Shown here in pieces: positions 1 to 8,883 of a DNA stretch of 64,000 nt. Under the pieces are notes generated by a model that was given only the letters and a program-made list of their open reading frames with translations, was not told the DNA's origin and made no database searches. The translations under genes and the position numbers were made by a program. This stretch comes from Thermofilum uzonense (GTDB lineage Archaea > Thermoproteota > Thermoprotei > Thermofilales > Thermofilaceae): assembly GCF_000993805.1 (NCBI RefSeq), contig NZ_CP009961.1, positions 1,264,453 through 1,328,452 on the forward strand, read 5' to 3'. Numbering within the stretch: position 1 is the stretch's first letter; every line of letters starts with the position of its first letter.

Positions 1-1
1 C

Positions 2-106
2 AGCATAGACAACCGCGTAGCTCTGCTAAAGCTCAAGGCGTTAGGTGTCCGCCTAGAGAGGCTTACAGAGGAGCAGAAGAAGTACCTAGAGAGCTGGAGT
101 GGCTAG
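2..106 (+). CDS. ahcY: Adenosylhomocysteinase, C-terminal end only
   Basis: The last 34 codons of a gene entering from the left edge. The tail reads [10 protein letters not shown], then [13 protein letters not shown] and a stop, which is the characteristic C-terminus of S-adenosyl-L-homocysteine hydrolase, including the Lys-Tyr region that contacts NAD+ in the family. The enzyme splits S-adenosylhomocysteine to adenosine and homocysteine in the cytoplasm, recycling the product of the many SAM-dependent reactions encoded nearby. Its stop codon overlaps the stop of the convergent methylthiotransferase gene within the tetranucleotide CTAG. Only the tail is visible, so the call rests on a short but distinctive match. 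Confidence 0.8.
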   Translation, partial: SIDNRVALLKLKALGVRLERLTEEQKKYLESWSG

Positions 107-1386
107 TCTACAACCTCGCCTACGAGATGTAAGGGTGAAGCATCTACTATTCTCGCTTTTACAAAGGCACCTAGTTCGAGGTCATAGTCTTTGAATACCA
201 CCGGTTTGTATTCTGGTGTTCGCCCGGTAAAATCGCCTCTCATTGAAACTGAGTTTATTAGAACCTCTTTTGTCATTCCAAGGTATTTCCTGTTAATCTC
301 ATAGGCTATTCTGAACGAGAGTTCTGTAGCGATTTTGCTTCTAAGCTTCTTGAGGGGCTCTGGGGGTCCTTTCATAAGATAGCCTTTCGTGAAGGGCCTC
401 AAAGTGTATCTCGCTATGTGAACCTTATCGAACATCAGCTCGCCTAGCAGCCTGAGAGTGTTGTTGAAAGCATTTTCGTCCTCGCCGGGGAAGCCTACTA
501 TTATGTCGGTAGCTATGCTTGAGGATAAGCCCTGGGACCGGATCCGACCTACTAGATCCCTGTACTCGGAAACCGTGTACTTTCGGTTCATCAGCTTTAA
601 GACGTTGTCGTCTCCTGATTGTACAGGTATGTGGAAGTATTTATAGAGCCTCTCATCTCTCGCAAGGGTTAGAAGTCCATCTATCTGCGACCTGAGGAGC
701 ATGGGTTCCATCATTCCTATTCTTATTCTGTATTCTCCTTTCACTGTTTGGAGAATCTCCTCGATCAGGGCCGTGAGGTTTGTTCCAAGGTCGTAGCCGT
801 AAGTGGCGAGATCTTGACCGACGAGGTATACCTCCTTTGCCCCTTTTTTCACTGCATTTTCTACGGCCTTGACAATGCTGTCCAAGGGGTAACTCTTTAC
901 TCCTAAGCCACGGGTAACCCACTCGATGCAAAAGGAGCACGCTCCGAGACAACCCGACTGGACTGGGAGGATATATGTCACGCCTCCTTCAAACTCCGGC
1001 AGAACGTTTCTCATGCGAGGATAGCTGCGTAGAAGAAGCAACTGTTTTTCGGATTCGACAACCTCTACTATTCTCTCAAGGGAGTCGGGCTCCACTAGGC
1101 TGGCTTCGGGAGCAATCTCAAGGATAGACTTGGGTCGAACGTTTGTGAGGCAGCCCGTCACGACTAGTCGGAAGCCGGTCTTTTTCCTCAGGGCTTCGAG
1201 CCTCGTTAGTTCCCTAAAGATCTTCGTCTCAGTGTCCCCTCTCACAGCGCATGTGTTGACAATCACGGTGTCAGCTTTTTCTGGTGTGTCTACAACCTCG
1301 TGTCCTCTTTCTCTTAAGAGAGTCTTCATTATGTCGCTTTCTCCCTTGTTCAGCCAGCAGCCAAACGTCTCGATGAAAACCTTCAC
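103..1386 (-). CDS. tRNA-t6A37 methylthiotransferase (e-MtaB/CDKAL1 type)
   Basis: A 427-residue radical SAM enzyme of the MiaB family. The N-terminal UPF0004 domain carries the three cluster cysteines C10 ([10 protein letters not shown]), C46 (NTCAVR) and C79 (TGC). The radical SAM domain has C146, C150 and C153 in [10 protein letters not shown], and the C-terminal 60 or so residues look like a TRAM domain. Archaeal members of this clade convert t6A at tRNA position 37 to ms2t6A, inserting sulfur next to the anticodon of ANN-decoding tRNAs. Length is normal. The gene is convergent with ahcY and divergent from the membrane protein at 1483. The specific substrate is inferred from the clade. 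Confidence 0.88.
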   Translation of the reverse strand: MKVFIETFGCWLNKGESDIMKTLLRERGHEVVDTPEKADTVIVNTCAVRGDTETKIFRELTRLEALRKKTGFRLVVTGCLTNVRPKSILEIAPEASLVEPDSLERIVEVVESEKQLLLLRSYPRMRNVLPEFEGGVTYILPVQSGCLGACSFCIEWVTRGLGVKSYPLDSIVKAVENAVKKGAKEVYLVGQDLATYGYDLGTNLTALIEEILQTVKGEYRIRIGMMEPMLLRSQIDGLLTLARDERLYKYFHIPVQSGDDNVLKLMNRKYTVSEYRDLVGRIRSQGLSSSIATDIIVGFPGEDENAFNNTLRLLGELMFDKVHIARYTLRPFTKGYLMKGPPEPLKKLRSKIATELSFRIAYEINRKYLGMTKEVLINSVSMRGDFTGRTPEYKPVVFKDYDLELGAFVKARIVDASPLHLVGEVVD

Positions 1387-1482
1387 TTAATATTCCCTTG
1401 AACCTACAAGAAGTAGAAATTAAAAAACTAGTGGCTCTGGAAAAAGAATTATAACTGCGATGATTAAGCAAGAGGGGATTAA

Positions 1483-3090
1483 ATGGACCGCAAAACTCTG
1501 AGCCAGATACTAGCAATCCTATTATGGATGCCCCTATTTCTAGCACCGTTGCTGACGGCTCAGCCCTCAATTCCGGCCAAGGCCACTGTTAGTGCGCGCA
1601 TCGAGTATGGTTATGGACTAGTATTTTATCATATAGAGCTTCCCGAGCCCACGACCTCACTTTCTTTTAATGTCTCAGGCTATACTGGGAAACTTGTACT
1701 AGCTGTAGCTCAGACGGAGAGGCAGAGGAATGTGTTAGCCGTCGTGGATAAGAGTCAGATGAAGTTTGCATTTAGTGATCCCGCCAGGCAGGTCAACATT
1801 ACTTTTGTCTTTGACATAGTAACGAGTAATCTCACCACGATCGAGATAAGGTTCCCGATCCCTCTAAGCCCGTTCGGCTACGCTACAAACGTTAGTGGCA
1901 CTGCATCGTTTTCCACGGGGATAAATGTCAACAGCACCTTTGGAAAAGTAATGGGTTCACAGGTAAGCTATAATGCAACCTTACCCCCTGCTTCCTATGA
2001 CGTAATACGTGGCTCTACATCCTCTGGTCAAGTCCCAGTCGGGAAAATAGCCAGGATAAACCGAACAATAATCTTGGAGGCAGACAAAATAGTTTACGAG
2101 GACACAGTTGAGATACTTCAACTGTCAAACTATCCAATAACGTCCCTAGCGATAGCTCTTCCAGTAAGTTATGTCTTTGATGGAGCCGAGGGGCTTCTGG
2201 GCCCCTATCCCAGGAACTATTGGCACAGCTACAACGCTTCAAATTCTACTCTGATATTAATCACACTCATGTCATCCGTTCAGCTTGTGGGACAGAGAAC
2301 CGTCCTGACACTAAGGTATCATACGAACCGTAGCAACATGATCAACGCATACATGGGGCTTGGCTTTGTCGTAACGGACTACAGTGTTAAGCTGTGTATA
2401 AGAGGGTCGCTGACAGTCCCGCAGGAATTTACCACAGGTGAGACAGTAACTGGAAGCCTTCAATGCTACGTCTTAAAGCCTGTAGGACCCCTCTTCCAGG
2501 CTGACCTCTATCCGAGAGTACCTGTTTCGAACATTGTTTTTAAGCCTTCAACAGGTCTGAGCTTGGCCGAGACGGTAATGATTCTACTTGTTTTAATCCT
2601 CTTATTAGCTACAGGTGTATTCGCAGTTGCGAGAATTAGACGTAACAAGGTCGAGAAGGCAAAGGAAAAGGTATTAACCGCTACAACTGTTCCGAGAGAG
2701 GTTTCAGAAGCAATATATAAAATACTCCTACGCCGCGAAGAACTTCTGATCACAGCCATCGAGAACCTGAACAGCCTACGTGCCAGAAAAGCCGGAACCA
2801 CGAAGATCGTATCCGTGATCCGGGAATACGAGAAAAGAGACACCGCACTCGAGACAGAGGTCTCGAAGCTTTTAGGGCAGCTAGGCGATGCTGGGCGTGA
2901 AATAACCAATGAGATGGTGAGAATAAAGGAGGGAATACATCAGAGGATGAACGAGATTGAAAAAATAGAGCGAAACTACCGCGTGGGTAGACTTGATAAA
3001 AAGGAATACAATGTGAGAATTGAATCATTGGAAACCGAGCTGCGAAATCTTGCGCAAAAGTTCCGTGAACTTGCGGAGAAAAACATTTAA
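1483..3090 (+). CDS. Surface-exposed single-pass membrane protein, unknown function
   Basis: I do not recognise a family. The 535-residue protein opens with a hydrophobic signal segment (about residues 7-26, ending near LLTAQ). A long beta-rich outer region with many N-glycosylation sequons (NVS, NIT, NLT, NST, NRT, NAS, NRS) follows. One membrane helix lies at about 361-384, and a highly charged coiled-coil tail of some 150 residues is predicted on the cytoplasmic side. Such a layout suits a cell-surface or sensory/scaffold protein whose inner coiled coil binds a partner. Start: ATG at 1483 with a TATA-like ATTATAA about 30 bp upstream. A 121-bp piece of this gene (1956-2076) is repeated exactly behind its stop codon. 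Confidence 0.7.
   Translation: MDRKTLSQILAILLWMPLFLAPLLTAQPSIPAKATVSARIEYGYGLVFYHIELPEPTTSLSFNVSGYTGKLVLAVAQTERQRNVLAVVDKSQMKFAFSDPARQVNITFVFDIVTSNLTTIEIRFPIPLSPFGYATNVSGTASFSTGINVNSTFGKVMGSQVSYNATLPPASYDVIRGSTSSGQVPVGKIARINRTIILEADKIVYEDTVEILQLSNYPITSLAIALPVSYVFDGAEGLLGPYPRNYWHSYNASNSTLILITLMSSVQLVGQRTVLTLRYHTNRSNMINAYMGLGFVVTDYSVKLCIRGSLTVPQEFTTGETVTGSLQCYVLKPVGPLFQADLYPRVPVSNIVFKPSTGLSLAETVMILLVLILLLATGVFAVARIRRNKVEKAKEKVLTATTVPREVSEAIYKILLRREELLITAIENLNSLRARKAGTTKIVSVIREYEKRDTALETEVSKLLGQLGDAGREITNEMVRIKEGIHQRMNEIEKIERNYRVGRLDKKEYNVRIESLETELRNLAQKFRELAEKNI
1956..2076 (+). repeat. 121-bp direct repeat, copy 1 (inside the membrane protein gene)
   Basis: This stretch of the gene at 1483-3090, encoding part of the outer domain, is identical base for base to 3116-3236. 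The reading frame of the gene runs through it undisturbed, so this is the parental copy. Confidence 0.95.
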
Positions 3091-3115
3091 AAATTTATTT
3101 AGGCAGATCCTCTAC

Positions 3116-3236
3116 TTCACAGGTAAGCTATAATGCAACCTTACCCCCTGCTTCCTATGACGTAATACGTGGCTCTACATCCTCTGGTCAAGTCCCAGTC
3201 GGGAAAATAGCCAGGATAAACCGAACAATAATCTTG
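3116..3236 (+). repeat. 121-bp direct repeat, copy 2 (downstream, non-coding)
   Basis: Exact duplicate of 1956-2076, same orientation, 1160 bp downstream. It starts 26 bp after the stop codon of the parental gene. It ends just before the left end of the TnpB-relic repeat at 3241. Copy 2 has no start codon or ribosome site of its own and is not expected to make protein. Perfect identity points to a recent event; a misassembly is the main alternative. Confidence 0.95.
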
Positions 3237-3240
3237 CGGG

Positions 3241-3602
3241 ATCACTAATATGTCTTCTCTGTCTCCTATTCCTCGAGGAGTCCTTCGATCCTGCTTTGAT
3301 GTTCTTCTAGATCCCTGAGCAATGCATCGATGCCGTCGAACGCTACCATGTAGTCTGGGAGGACGACAGCGTAGCGAAGCATGTGCAAGACTGGGGGCCT
3401 CGAGGTAAACGCAGACATCAACGAATGCTTAAACATCGCCCACAAAACAGGATGCAGCCCGCCCACACAGACGAGAATCGAAGCCTACACCCCGACATGC
3501 CAAGGCATCATAGACCTCACCAAGAAGAAAGACAACACCGCCAGGAGCAAATCATAACCCTCCAGAGGGGTGAAGGGGGCAGGCCCTCAGTGGCGCAGGC
3601 GG
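3241..3602 (+). mobile_element. TnpB-relic repeat, copy A
   Basis: A member of the window-wide repeat family. Left part, read leftward, encodes the helical tail motif (VVLPDYMVAFDGIDALLRDL, then SRIEGLLEE) and ends at a TAG that replaces the Trp codon of sister copies. Right part, read rightward, encodes the end of a TnpB protein (GLEVNADINECLNIAHKTG). It carries the RuvC-III DIN motif and half of the zinc knuckle. The right end has the stem CCCTC/GAGGG and then the GC-rich terminal segment ending in GTGGCGCAGGCGG. Very close to copy C. It lies between the 121-bp duplication and the EF-2 promoter. Confidence 0.75.
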
Positions 3603-3652
3603 CTTAACCAAAACAGTATAAGTAGGCGGGCTCTACGAGAACCCCGACAAGA

Positions 3653-3662
3653 TTTATAAAAG
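3653..3662 (+). promoter_or_regulatory. TATA box of the EF-2 gene
   Basis: TTTATAAAAG lies 36 bp before the EF-2 ATG, where an archaeal TATA box would give a short leader. It is 50 bp beyond the right end of repeat copy A. Confidence 0.6.
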
Positions 3663-3698
3663 GTTAGCCGTTTTTCGTTAGCGAAATGGGTGTGAAGG

Positions 3699-5903
3699 AT
3701 GGTCCGCTATAAACAGGTCTCCGATATCGTCAAAATAATGAGGAACGTCGAGCAAGTGAGGAATATAGGTACTCTAGCCCACGTGGATCATGGGAAGACT
3801 ACGACTTCTGACTCCCTCCTGATGGGGGCAGGCATCCTGAGTCCTAAGGTGGCTGGACAGGCACTAGCGCTAGACTACGTCGAGATCGAGCAGCTGAGAC
3901 AGATGACGGTGAAAGCGGCCAACGTTTCACTCTACCACGAGTGGCATGGCAAGCCCTATGTGATCAACCTTGTGGACACTCCTGGACACGTTGACTTTAC
4001 TGGACATGTAACAAGAAGCCTTAGAATGATGGACGGCGGTATTGTCGTAGTAGATGCTGTTGAGGGAGTAATGACTCAGACCGAAACCGTGGTAAGACAG
4101 GCGCTACAGGAGTATGTTAGACCTTTACTTTATATAAACAAGGTTGATAGGCTGATTAAGGAGCTCCGGCTTGAGCCAAAAGAAATCCAGCAGCGTTTTA
4201 TCGAGATAGTTAAGGAGTTCAATGCTCTAATAGACCTTTACGCGGACAAGGAGTTCAAAGACAAGTGGAAGGTTGATTTTTCGAAAGGACAAGTTGCCTT
4301 TGGAAGCGCGCTTCACAAGTGGGGGCTCACCGTCCCTCTCGCGATTGAGAAGGGGGTGAAATTCGACTATATTGTGGACGCTTACCTGCATGATAACAAG
4401 GAACAGCTCGCCCAGGAGTTCCCCCTGTACGTTGCGCTTCTGGACATGGTTGTAGAACACATACCGAATCCACGCGAGGCCCAGAGATATAGAGTCCCGA
4501 AACTGTGGCGCGGAGATCTTAATAGCGAGATAGGTAAAGCCATGCTCGAATGTGACCCCGACGGGCCAACAGTGGTCGCTGTTAGCAAGATAACTATAGA
4601 CCCGCACGCAGGTCATGTCGCTACGGGACGTGTTTTCAGCGGAACGGTTACAGAGGGTCAAGAAGTCTACCTGCTCAACGCAAAAGACTCAGCTAGAGTA
4701 CTCCAGGTGGGCCTTTACATGGGACCCTATAGAGAGAAGACAGAACAAATATCTGCCGGAAACATCGTTGCTATGCTTGGTTTGGAGAAGGCTAGAGCAG
4801 GTGAAACTGTTGTTGACACCAAATTCAAGGATTCAATGACTCCCTTTGAACACCTGACATACGTTGCGGAGCCCGTTGTGACAATCGCATTGGAGCCTAA
4901 GAAAAGTAGCGACTTACCAAAACTCGTGGACATTTTGAGGAAACTGGCCATAGAGGACCCCACGCTAAAAGTATATATTAACCAGGAGACCGGCGAGTAC
5001 CTCCTGAGCGGTGTGGGCACGTTGCACCTAGAAATCACACTCTGGGAGCTTAAGCAAAGAACGGGTATTGAAATAGTCACGTCTCCGCCTATCGTGAGAT
5101 ACAGGGAAACTATAAGAGAGAAAGGCCAGGTATTTGAAGGAAAATCACCCAATAAGCACAATAAGCTCTACTTCTATGCAGAGCCACTTAACGAGGAAAC
5201 AATAAAACTTCTCCAGGAAGGCAAGGTTTTTGCGGACCAAGACTGGCGGGAAAGGGCTCAGATACTAAGAGAATACGCTGGATGGGACACAGACGAGGCT
5301 CGCAACATATGGGACATCGATGAGAACTTCAACATAATATTAAACAAGACCTCGGGTATACAGTACCTTCGCGAAGTAAAGGACACAATAGTTCAGGGCT
5401 TCAGGTGGACAATGGAGGCTGGACCTCTTGCCCAGGAACCAGTCAGAGGCGTTAAAGTTGTTCTGGTAGATGCCGTGCTACACGAGGATCCTGCCCATAG
5501 AGGCCCCGCCCAGATAATGCCGGCGACAAAGAACAGTATAATGGCAACCCTTCTCTCGGGTAAGCCAACACTTCTCGAACCAATCCTGAAGGTAGACGTT
5601 AAGGTCCCTACAGCTCAGGTAAGCGGCGTACTTAATGTCCTTAACAGGCACAGAGGGAAAATCATGGGTATGGAGGAGAAGGGCATGGTGATGCGTGTCT
5701 TGGCAGAGCTGCCCGTTGCCGAAAGCTTTAACATCGCAGACGAGTTAAGAGAGGCTACACAGGGGAGGGCTTTCTTTGCATACGAATTCTACAGATGGGC
5801 TCCCGTCCCATCCTCACAGCTAGAAGAGATAGCCCTCGCTATTAGGGAACGTAAGGGTCTACCAAAGAAGCTTCCAAGAATAGAGGACTTCCTTGGCCCA
5901 TAA
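3699..5903 (+). CDS. fusA: Translation elongation factor 2
   Basis: A full-length 734-residue archaeal EF-2, the GTPase that moves tRNAs and mRNA through the ribosome. G1 is AHVDHGKT at 27-34, G3 DTPGH at 93-97 and G4 NKVD at 147-150. The domain IV loop contains LHEDPAHRG with H600 as the expected diphthamide site, the residue modified only in archaea and eukaryotes. The ATG at 3699 gives the usual MVRYKQV N-terminus and follows GTGAAGG; an upstream ATG at 3686 is out of frame. The gene is monocistronic here, with its own TATA box, and is convergent with TiaS. Confidence 0.97.
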   Translation: MVRYKQVSDIVKIMRNVEQVRNIGTLAHVDHGKTTTSDSLLMGAGILSPKVAGQALALDYVEIEQLRQMTVKAANVSLYHEWHGKPYVINLVDTPGHVDFTGHVTRSLRMMDGGIVVVDAVEGVMTQTETVVRQALQEYVRPLLYINKVDRLIKELRLEPKEIQQRFIEIVKEFNALIDLYADKEFKDKWKVDFSKGQVAFGSALHKWGLTVPLAIEKGVKFDYIVDAYLHDNKEQLAQEFPLYVALLDMVVEHIPNPREAQRYRVPKLWRGDLNSEIGKAMLECDPDGPTVVAVSKITIDPHAGHVATGRVFSGTVTEGQEVYLLNAKDSARVLQVGLYMGPYREKTEQISAGNIVAMLGLEKARAGETVVDTKFKDSMTPFEHLTYVAEPVVTIALEPKKSSDLPKLVDILRKLAIEDPTLKVYINQETGEYLLSGVGTLHLEITLWELKQRTGIEIVTSPPIVRYRETIREKGQVFEGKSPNKHNKLYFYAEPLNEETIKLLQEGKVFADQDWRERAQILREYAGWDTDEARNIWDIDENFNIILNKTSGIQYLREVKDTIVQGFRWTMEAGPLAQEPVRGVKVVLVDAVLHEDPAHRGPAQIMPATKNSIMATLLSGKPTLLEPILKVDVKVPTAQVSGVLNVLNRHRGKIMGMEEKGMVMRVLAELPVAESFNIADELREATQGRAFFAYEFYRWAPVPSSQLEEIALAIRERKGLPKKLPRIEDFLGP

Positions 5904-5932
5904 CCCCCGGAAAACCATCCACATTATAGTCT

Positions 5933-7303
5933 TCATATTTCTTCTTGTTTCCCTGGATTCAGACTAATCATTCTTGAAGCAAAGACGCCTTTGCTAAGCA
6001 GAATTCCTAGAGGCTCCGGTGCTAATCCTACAATCTCTCTTGGCCTAGTCAAGTGACGATACGCTCTCATGCTGGGGACGTATAGTCCCGGCTCTAAGAT
6101 GCGGGGCCGCTCTTCTATAGATTTCTCGAGTGTTTTTGCCCTGTAACCACATTTTAGACACTTGTAACCTTTTCCTTTACCAGCCGACTTCATCCGTGCT
6201 CCACATCTGGGACAAATAGGGTTTCGGATGATAACGTCCATCTGAAGTGATATAATGCGCACGTACTCTCCGTTCAAGGTTAAGCCTTTTCTAGGAATAA
6301 TTCCACCTCCAACCTCGATCCTATCGCTTGGCCTAAGAAGCCTCGCAACTCTGTTAAGCCTGCCTGTCTCGCGATAAAACATTACTTCAACACAACCCTC
6401 ACCGTCACAGAGCTCGACAACAACATGACCCGACTCGATTATCTTGGGGTATCCCTTAACGACTCCCTCAACTACCACGGAGTCATATGGCCGTACCTGG
6501 CCCACCTCTTTTTTAAGATGCAGATGACTGTTCGTAGCCTGGTTTGTCTTATAGATGATGTAGCCAACCGGCTTGCTCTTTAAAGCCCTTGAGGCATAAA
6601 CCTCGAGAAACTCTAAGAGAGGTCTAGGGCTTAGTGAACGAACTCCAAGCAGCACGGGATCTGCTCCGCGTGGTACCGCGAGCAGCCGTTTTTCTACGTA
6701 GTCATATGTAGCGAATACCAGCGGTCTGTGCTTCCTGTCGAACTCTATGAGTATTTCTTCGTCAACCAACTTACTTGTTTCTCTTTCCATGTGATCCCTG
6801 TAAAGGAGCAACTCATACGTGTAATCCTCGAGGGGATAAGCCCCCACAGCTGCTAGAGCCCCTACGACGCCTCTACCCCTACCTATACCTCCTACCACGA
6901 CCTCACCGTAGGCACCTTTTTTGATCTGTTCCTTGACGTATGATAGCGGGACGACTTCCCTCAAAGTTCTGGAGTAGAGCTTCCTTAACTCCTCGTTGAC
7001 TTCTCCAACAACAACTACAAAGCCGGGAGAAGTCTTTCCATGTTTCTCTGAATACTTTGATATTAGATTCGAGAGTAGTTTCACCACTTCTTCTATGGTC
7101 AAATTGGGTGCTTCTAGGTGAAGTGATATAGCCGCATTGCCGCGCGTTTTGAATGGAACATTAGGGTTTAGCCTGACCAGATATGGCAAATCCAGGAATG
7201 TGAGGCCAAGCCTCTTAAACTCGAGAGTAAGTAGAAAACCAAGGAATGTCGTGCAAAACCCTTGTGGAGAATCTGTGTCGTCGACTCCTATGTGAACCTG
7301 CAT
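5933..7303 (-). CDS. tiaS: tRNA(Ile2) 2-agmatinylcytidine synthetase TiaS
   Basis: 456 residues. TiaS attaches agmatine to C34 of tRNA-Ile(CAU) using ATP, so that the tRNA reads AUA and not AUG; it is archaeal-specific and essential. The N-terminus GVDDTDSPQG and the glycine-rich IGRGRGVVGA segment belong to the catalytic (TCKD/FLD) part. An OB-fold follows at about 280-350, and a C-terminal zinc ribbon shows CPRCGARMK ... YKCLKCGYRA. It starts 5 bp after the stop of the L6 gene and is probably co-transcribed with it. Agmatine supply fits the SpeD-family gene at 38793. Confidence 0.93.
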   Translation of the reverse strand: MQVHIGVDDTDSPQGFCTTFLGFLLTLEFKRLGLTFLDLPYLVRLNPNVPFKTRGNAAISLHLEAPNLTIEEVVKLLSNLISKYSEKHGKTSPGFVVVVGEVNEELRKLYSRTLREVVPLSYVKEQIKKGAYGEVVVGGIGRGRGVVGALAAVGAYPLEDYTYELLLYRDHMERETSKLVDEEILIEFDRKHRPLVFATYDYVEKRLLAVPRGADPVLLGVRSLSPRPLLEFLEVYASRALKSKPVGYIIYKTNQATNSHLHLKKEVGQVRPYDSVVVEGVVKGYPKIIESGHVVVELCDGEGCVEVMFYRETGRLNRVARLLRPSDRIEVGGGIIPRKGLTLNGEYVRIISLQMDVIIRNPICPRCGARMKSAGKGKGYKCLKCGYRAKTLEKSIEERPRILEPGLYVPSMRAYRHLTRPREIVGLAPEPLGILLSKGVFASRMISLNPGKQEEI

Positions 7304-7308
7304 GAGGT

Positions 7309-7890
7309 TTAAGCCTTCATGTGTTCTACAGCGTATAGGTAGATCCCGTCGAGCACGCCAGGACCTGTTCCTTCGCGTCCATGAGGACTTGGCCTCCTAT
7401 CGCCCCTCAACTGAGTTGCTTGATGAATCCTAGCGGCTGTCTGGGCGACAGCCTCCTTGTCGATGCCCTCTATTATAATGTCTTCCTTTTCGACCTTCAC
7501 TTTAACTCCTGGGAGAATCTCAGCATATCTCTTACCTCTTTCCCCGAGAAAGTTCTCGATGATCACTTTATCCTTGTCGACCTTTATGTTCATCGGGAAG
7601 TGTGCGTACACTATTTTCATCTTGTAGCGGAATCCCTTAGTCACCCCTACAATCATATTATTGATGTGCGCAGCGATTGTCTTGACAAGAGAGTATTCCC
7701 TCTTGTTGGCGAGAAAAGCCTCTATTTTCACTTGATTGTCTTCATATGTGATCTCTATTTTCTTAGCAAAGCTAAAGTCCTTTTCAGTCCTTCCGAGTGG
7801 CCCCTCGACTACAACTCTCTTGTTATTGATGGAAACTTTTACGTTCTCTGGTACTGGAACTCTTTCCTCGACTTGAAATACCTTGACCAT
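7309..7890 (-). CDS. rpl6: 50S ribosomal protein L6
   Basis: 193 residues from the ATG at 7890 (MVKVFQVEERVPVP); the protein has the two repeated L6 domains, with VVEGPLGRTEKDF and VIIENFLGERGKRY as the matching beta-hairpin segments. The longer open frame to 7920 is rejected as the start because the likely TATA box occupies about 7920-7935. In most archaea rpl6 sits inside the large spc-type ribosomal operon; here it stands with tiaS only. The C-terminal part contains THE usual basic tail with GREGTGPGVLDGIY. Confidence 0.93.
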   Translation of the reverse strand: MVKVFQVEERVPVPENVKVSINNKRVVVEGPLGRTEKDFSFAKKIEITYEDNQVKIEAFLANKREYSLVKTIAAHINNMIVGVTKGFRYKMKIVYAHFPMNIKVDKDKVIIENFLGERGKRYAEILPGVKVKVEKEDIIIEGIDKEAVAQTAARIHQATQLRGDRRPSPHGREGTGPGVLDGIYLYAVEHMKA

Positions 7891-7919
7891 TGAAACCCTC
7901 TCAGCATAAAGAAAAAACA

Positions 7920-7935
7920 ATTTATATATGTTTTC
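7920..7935 (-). promoter_or_regulatory. TATA box of the rpl6-tiaS unit
   Basis: On the minus strand CATATATAAATTG lies about 30-40 bp before the L6 ATG at 7890. This placement decides the L6 start codon, since the upstream in-frame ATG would lie inside the promoter. Confidence 0.5.
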
Positions 7936-7986
7936 CCGCCTTCACGGAAGAAAAATATTTTACTTTTCACTCAGTTATGATCACTA

Positions 7987-8089
7987 GCGGGGGTGCCCGA
8001 GCTAGGTCAAAGGGGGCGGTCCCTATGAGGGGCCCACACTCAGGCTCCGCTGGCGTCGGCCTGCCCGGGTTCGAATCCCGGCCCCCGCA
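7987..8089 (+). tRNA. tRNA-Leu (CAG) with an intron in the anticodon stem
   Basis: Acceptor stem GCGGGGG/CCCCCGC with discriminator A, the Leu-type D arm, a long variable arm and the T loop GTTCGAATC. The anticodon arm only folds (GCGGA/TCCGC around loop CTCAGGC) if about 18 nt starting TCCCTATGAGG are removed between GCGG and ACTCAGGC. That places the intron within the 5' side of the anticodon stem, not at the canonical 37/38 site. No CCA is encoded. Paralog of the tRNA-Leu at 51362, which has an almost identical intron. Confidence 0.88.
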
Positions 8090-8120
8090 CTAGCCCATCT
8101 CTATAATCTTGGAGAGATCC

Positions 8121-8487
8121 TAGTATGTCTTCTCCGCTTCCCATTCCTCGAGGAAGCCTTCAATCCTGCTCCTATACTCTTCTAGCTCCCTCAGCATTGC
8201 ATCCATGCTGTCGAACGCCACCCTGTAGTCTGGGAGGATGCCGGTGTACGCCCTGAAAGCTCCGATGCATGTGCAGGAACTGCAGCCTAGAGATCGACGC
8301 TGACATAAACACATGCTTGAACACCACCAGAAAGGCGGGATACAACCCGCCAATACCAAGCAAGATCGAAGCCTACGCCCCCATACAGCAAAGCCACAGC
8401 AAAAGACTAGAAGCAAAAGCTACAACCACCAGGAGAAAAACTCTTTAGAGAGATGACCGGGAGCCGGCTCCCAGTGACGCAGGGCGG
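8121..8487 (+). mobile_element. TnpB-relic repeat, copy B (behind tRNA-Leu)
   Basis: The clearest member of the family. Leftward reading: YTGILPDYRVAFDSMDAML then RELEEYRSRIEGFLEEWEAE and KTY-stop. Rightward reading: a TnpB C-terminus, MCRNCSLEIDADINTCLNTT then RKAGYNPP, retaining the second zinc-knuckle CxxC and the RuvC-III DIN motif. The right end holds a perfect 14-base palindrome GGGAGCCGGCTCCC at 8459-8472, followed by AGTGACGCAGGGCGG. It begins about 30 bp after tRNA-Leu and stops 9 bp from the stop codon of ridA, which is convergent. Confidence 0.8.
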
Positions 8488-8496
8488 CAGCAGTGT

Positions 8497-8883
8497 TTAT
8501 CGTCTTGATGCTGCTATCACGGAGACTTCTATGAGAGCCCCTCGAGGGAGGTCGGCTACCTGGACTGTCACCCTAGACGGGGGGTCTTTCTGAAAGTAAT
8601 AGGAGTATACCTCGTTAAACTCTTTGAACATCCCTAGATCCTTAAGGTACACAGTGACGTAAACAACGTCCTCGAGACTGGCGCCCACTGCTTCAAGGAT
8701 CGCCTTTATGTTTTCAAATACGCGCTTCGTCTGCTCCCTTATACCCCCCGTCACTAGTTCCCCCGTTTTAGGATCTATCGGAATCTGTCCAGCTACAAAA
8801 ATGAATCCTCCCGCCTTGACTGCCTGGCTGTAAGGTCCTATAGGCTTTGGAGCCTTATCAGTAAAAATTACCTCCTTTGACAT
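8497..8883 (-). CDS. ridA: RidA family enamine/imine deaminase
   Basis: A 128-residue YjgF/UK114/RidA protein. Typical signatures are [17 protein letters not shown] at the start, [12 protein letters not shown] in the first third and [20 protein letters not shown] near the end with the catalytic Arg. RidA hydrolyses reactive 2-aminoacrylate and 2-iminobutanoate released by PLP dehydratases. The preceding gene on the same strand is threonine ammonia-lyase, directly adjacent with no gap, so the product is cleaned up by its own operon partner. The 3' end faces repeat copy B. Confidence 0.94.
   Translation of the reverse strand: MSKEVIFTDKAPKPIGPYSQAVKAGGFIFVAGQIPIDPKTGELVTGGIREQTKRVFENIKAILEAVGASLEDVVYVTVYLKDLGMFKEFNEVYSYYFQKDPPSRVTVQVADLPRGALIEVSVIAASRR

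Noticed and set aside
3241-3602. Interpreting the repeats as a CRISPR-like or tandem array
   Set aside because: Copies are far apart, about 370 bp each, with protein-level similarity and no regular spacers; no CRISPR repeat pattern was seen in the window.
8172-8416. Leftward open frames over repeat copy B taken as genes
   Set aside because: The conserved part is only the terminal 45 or so codons shared by all copies; upstream of the join the frame reads antisense through the TnpB tail, so these are relics, not genes.
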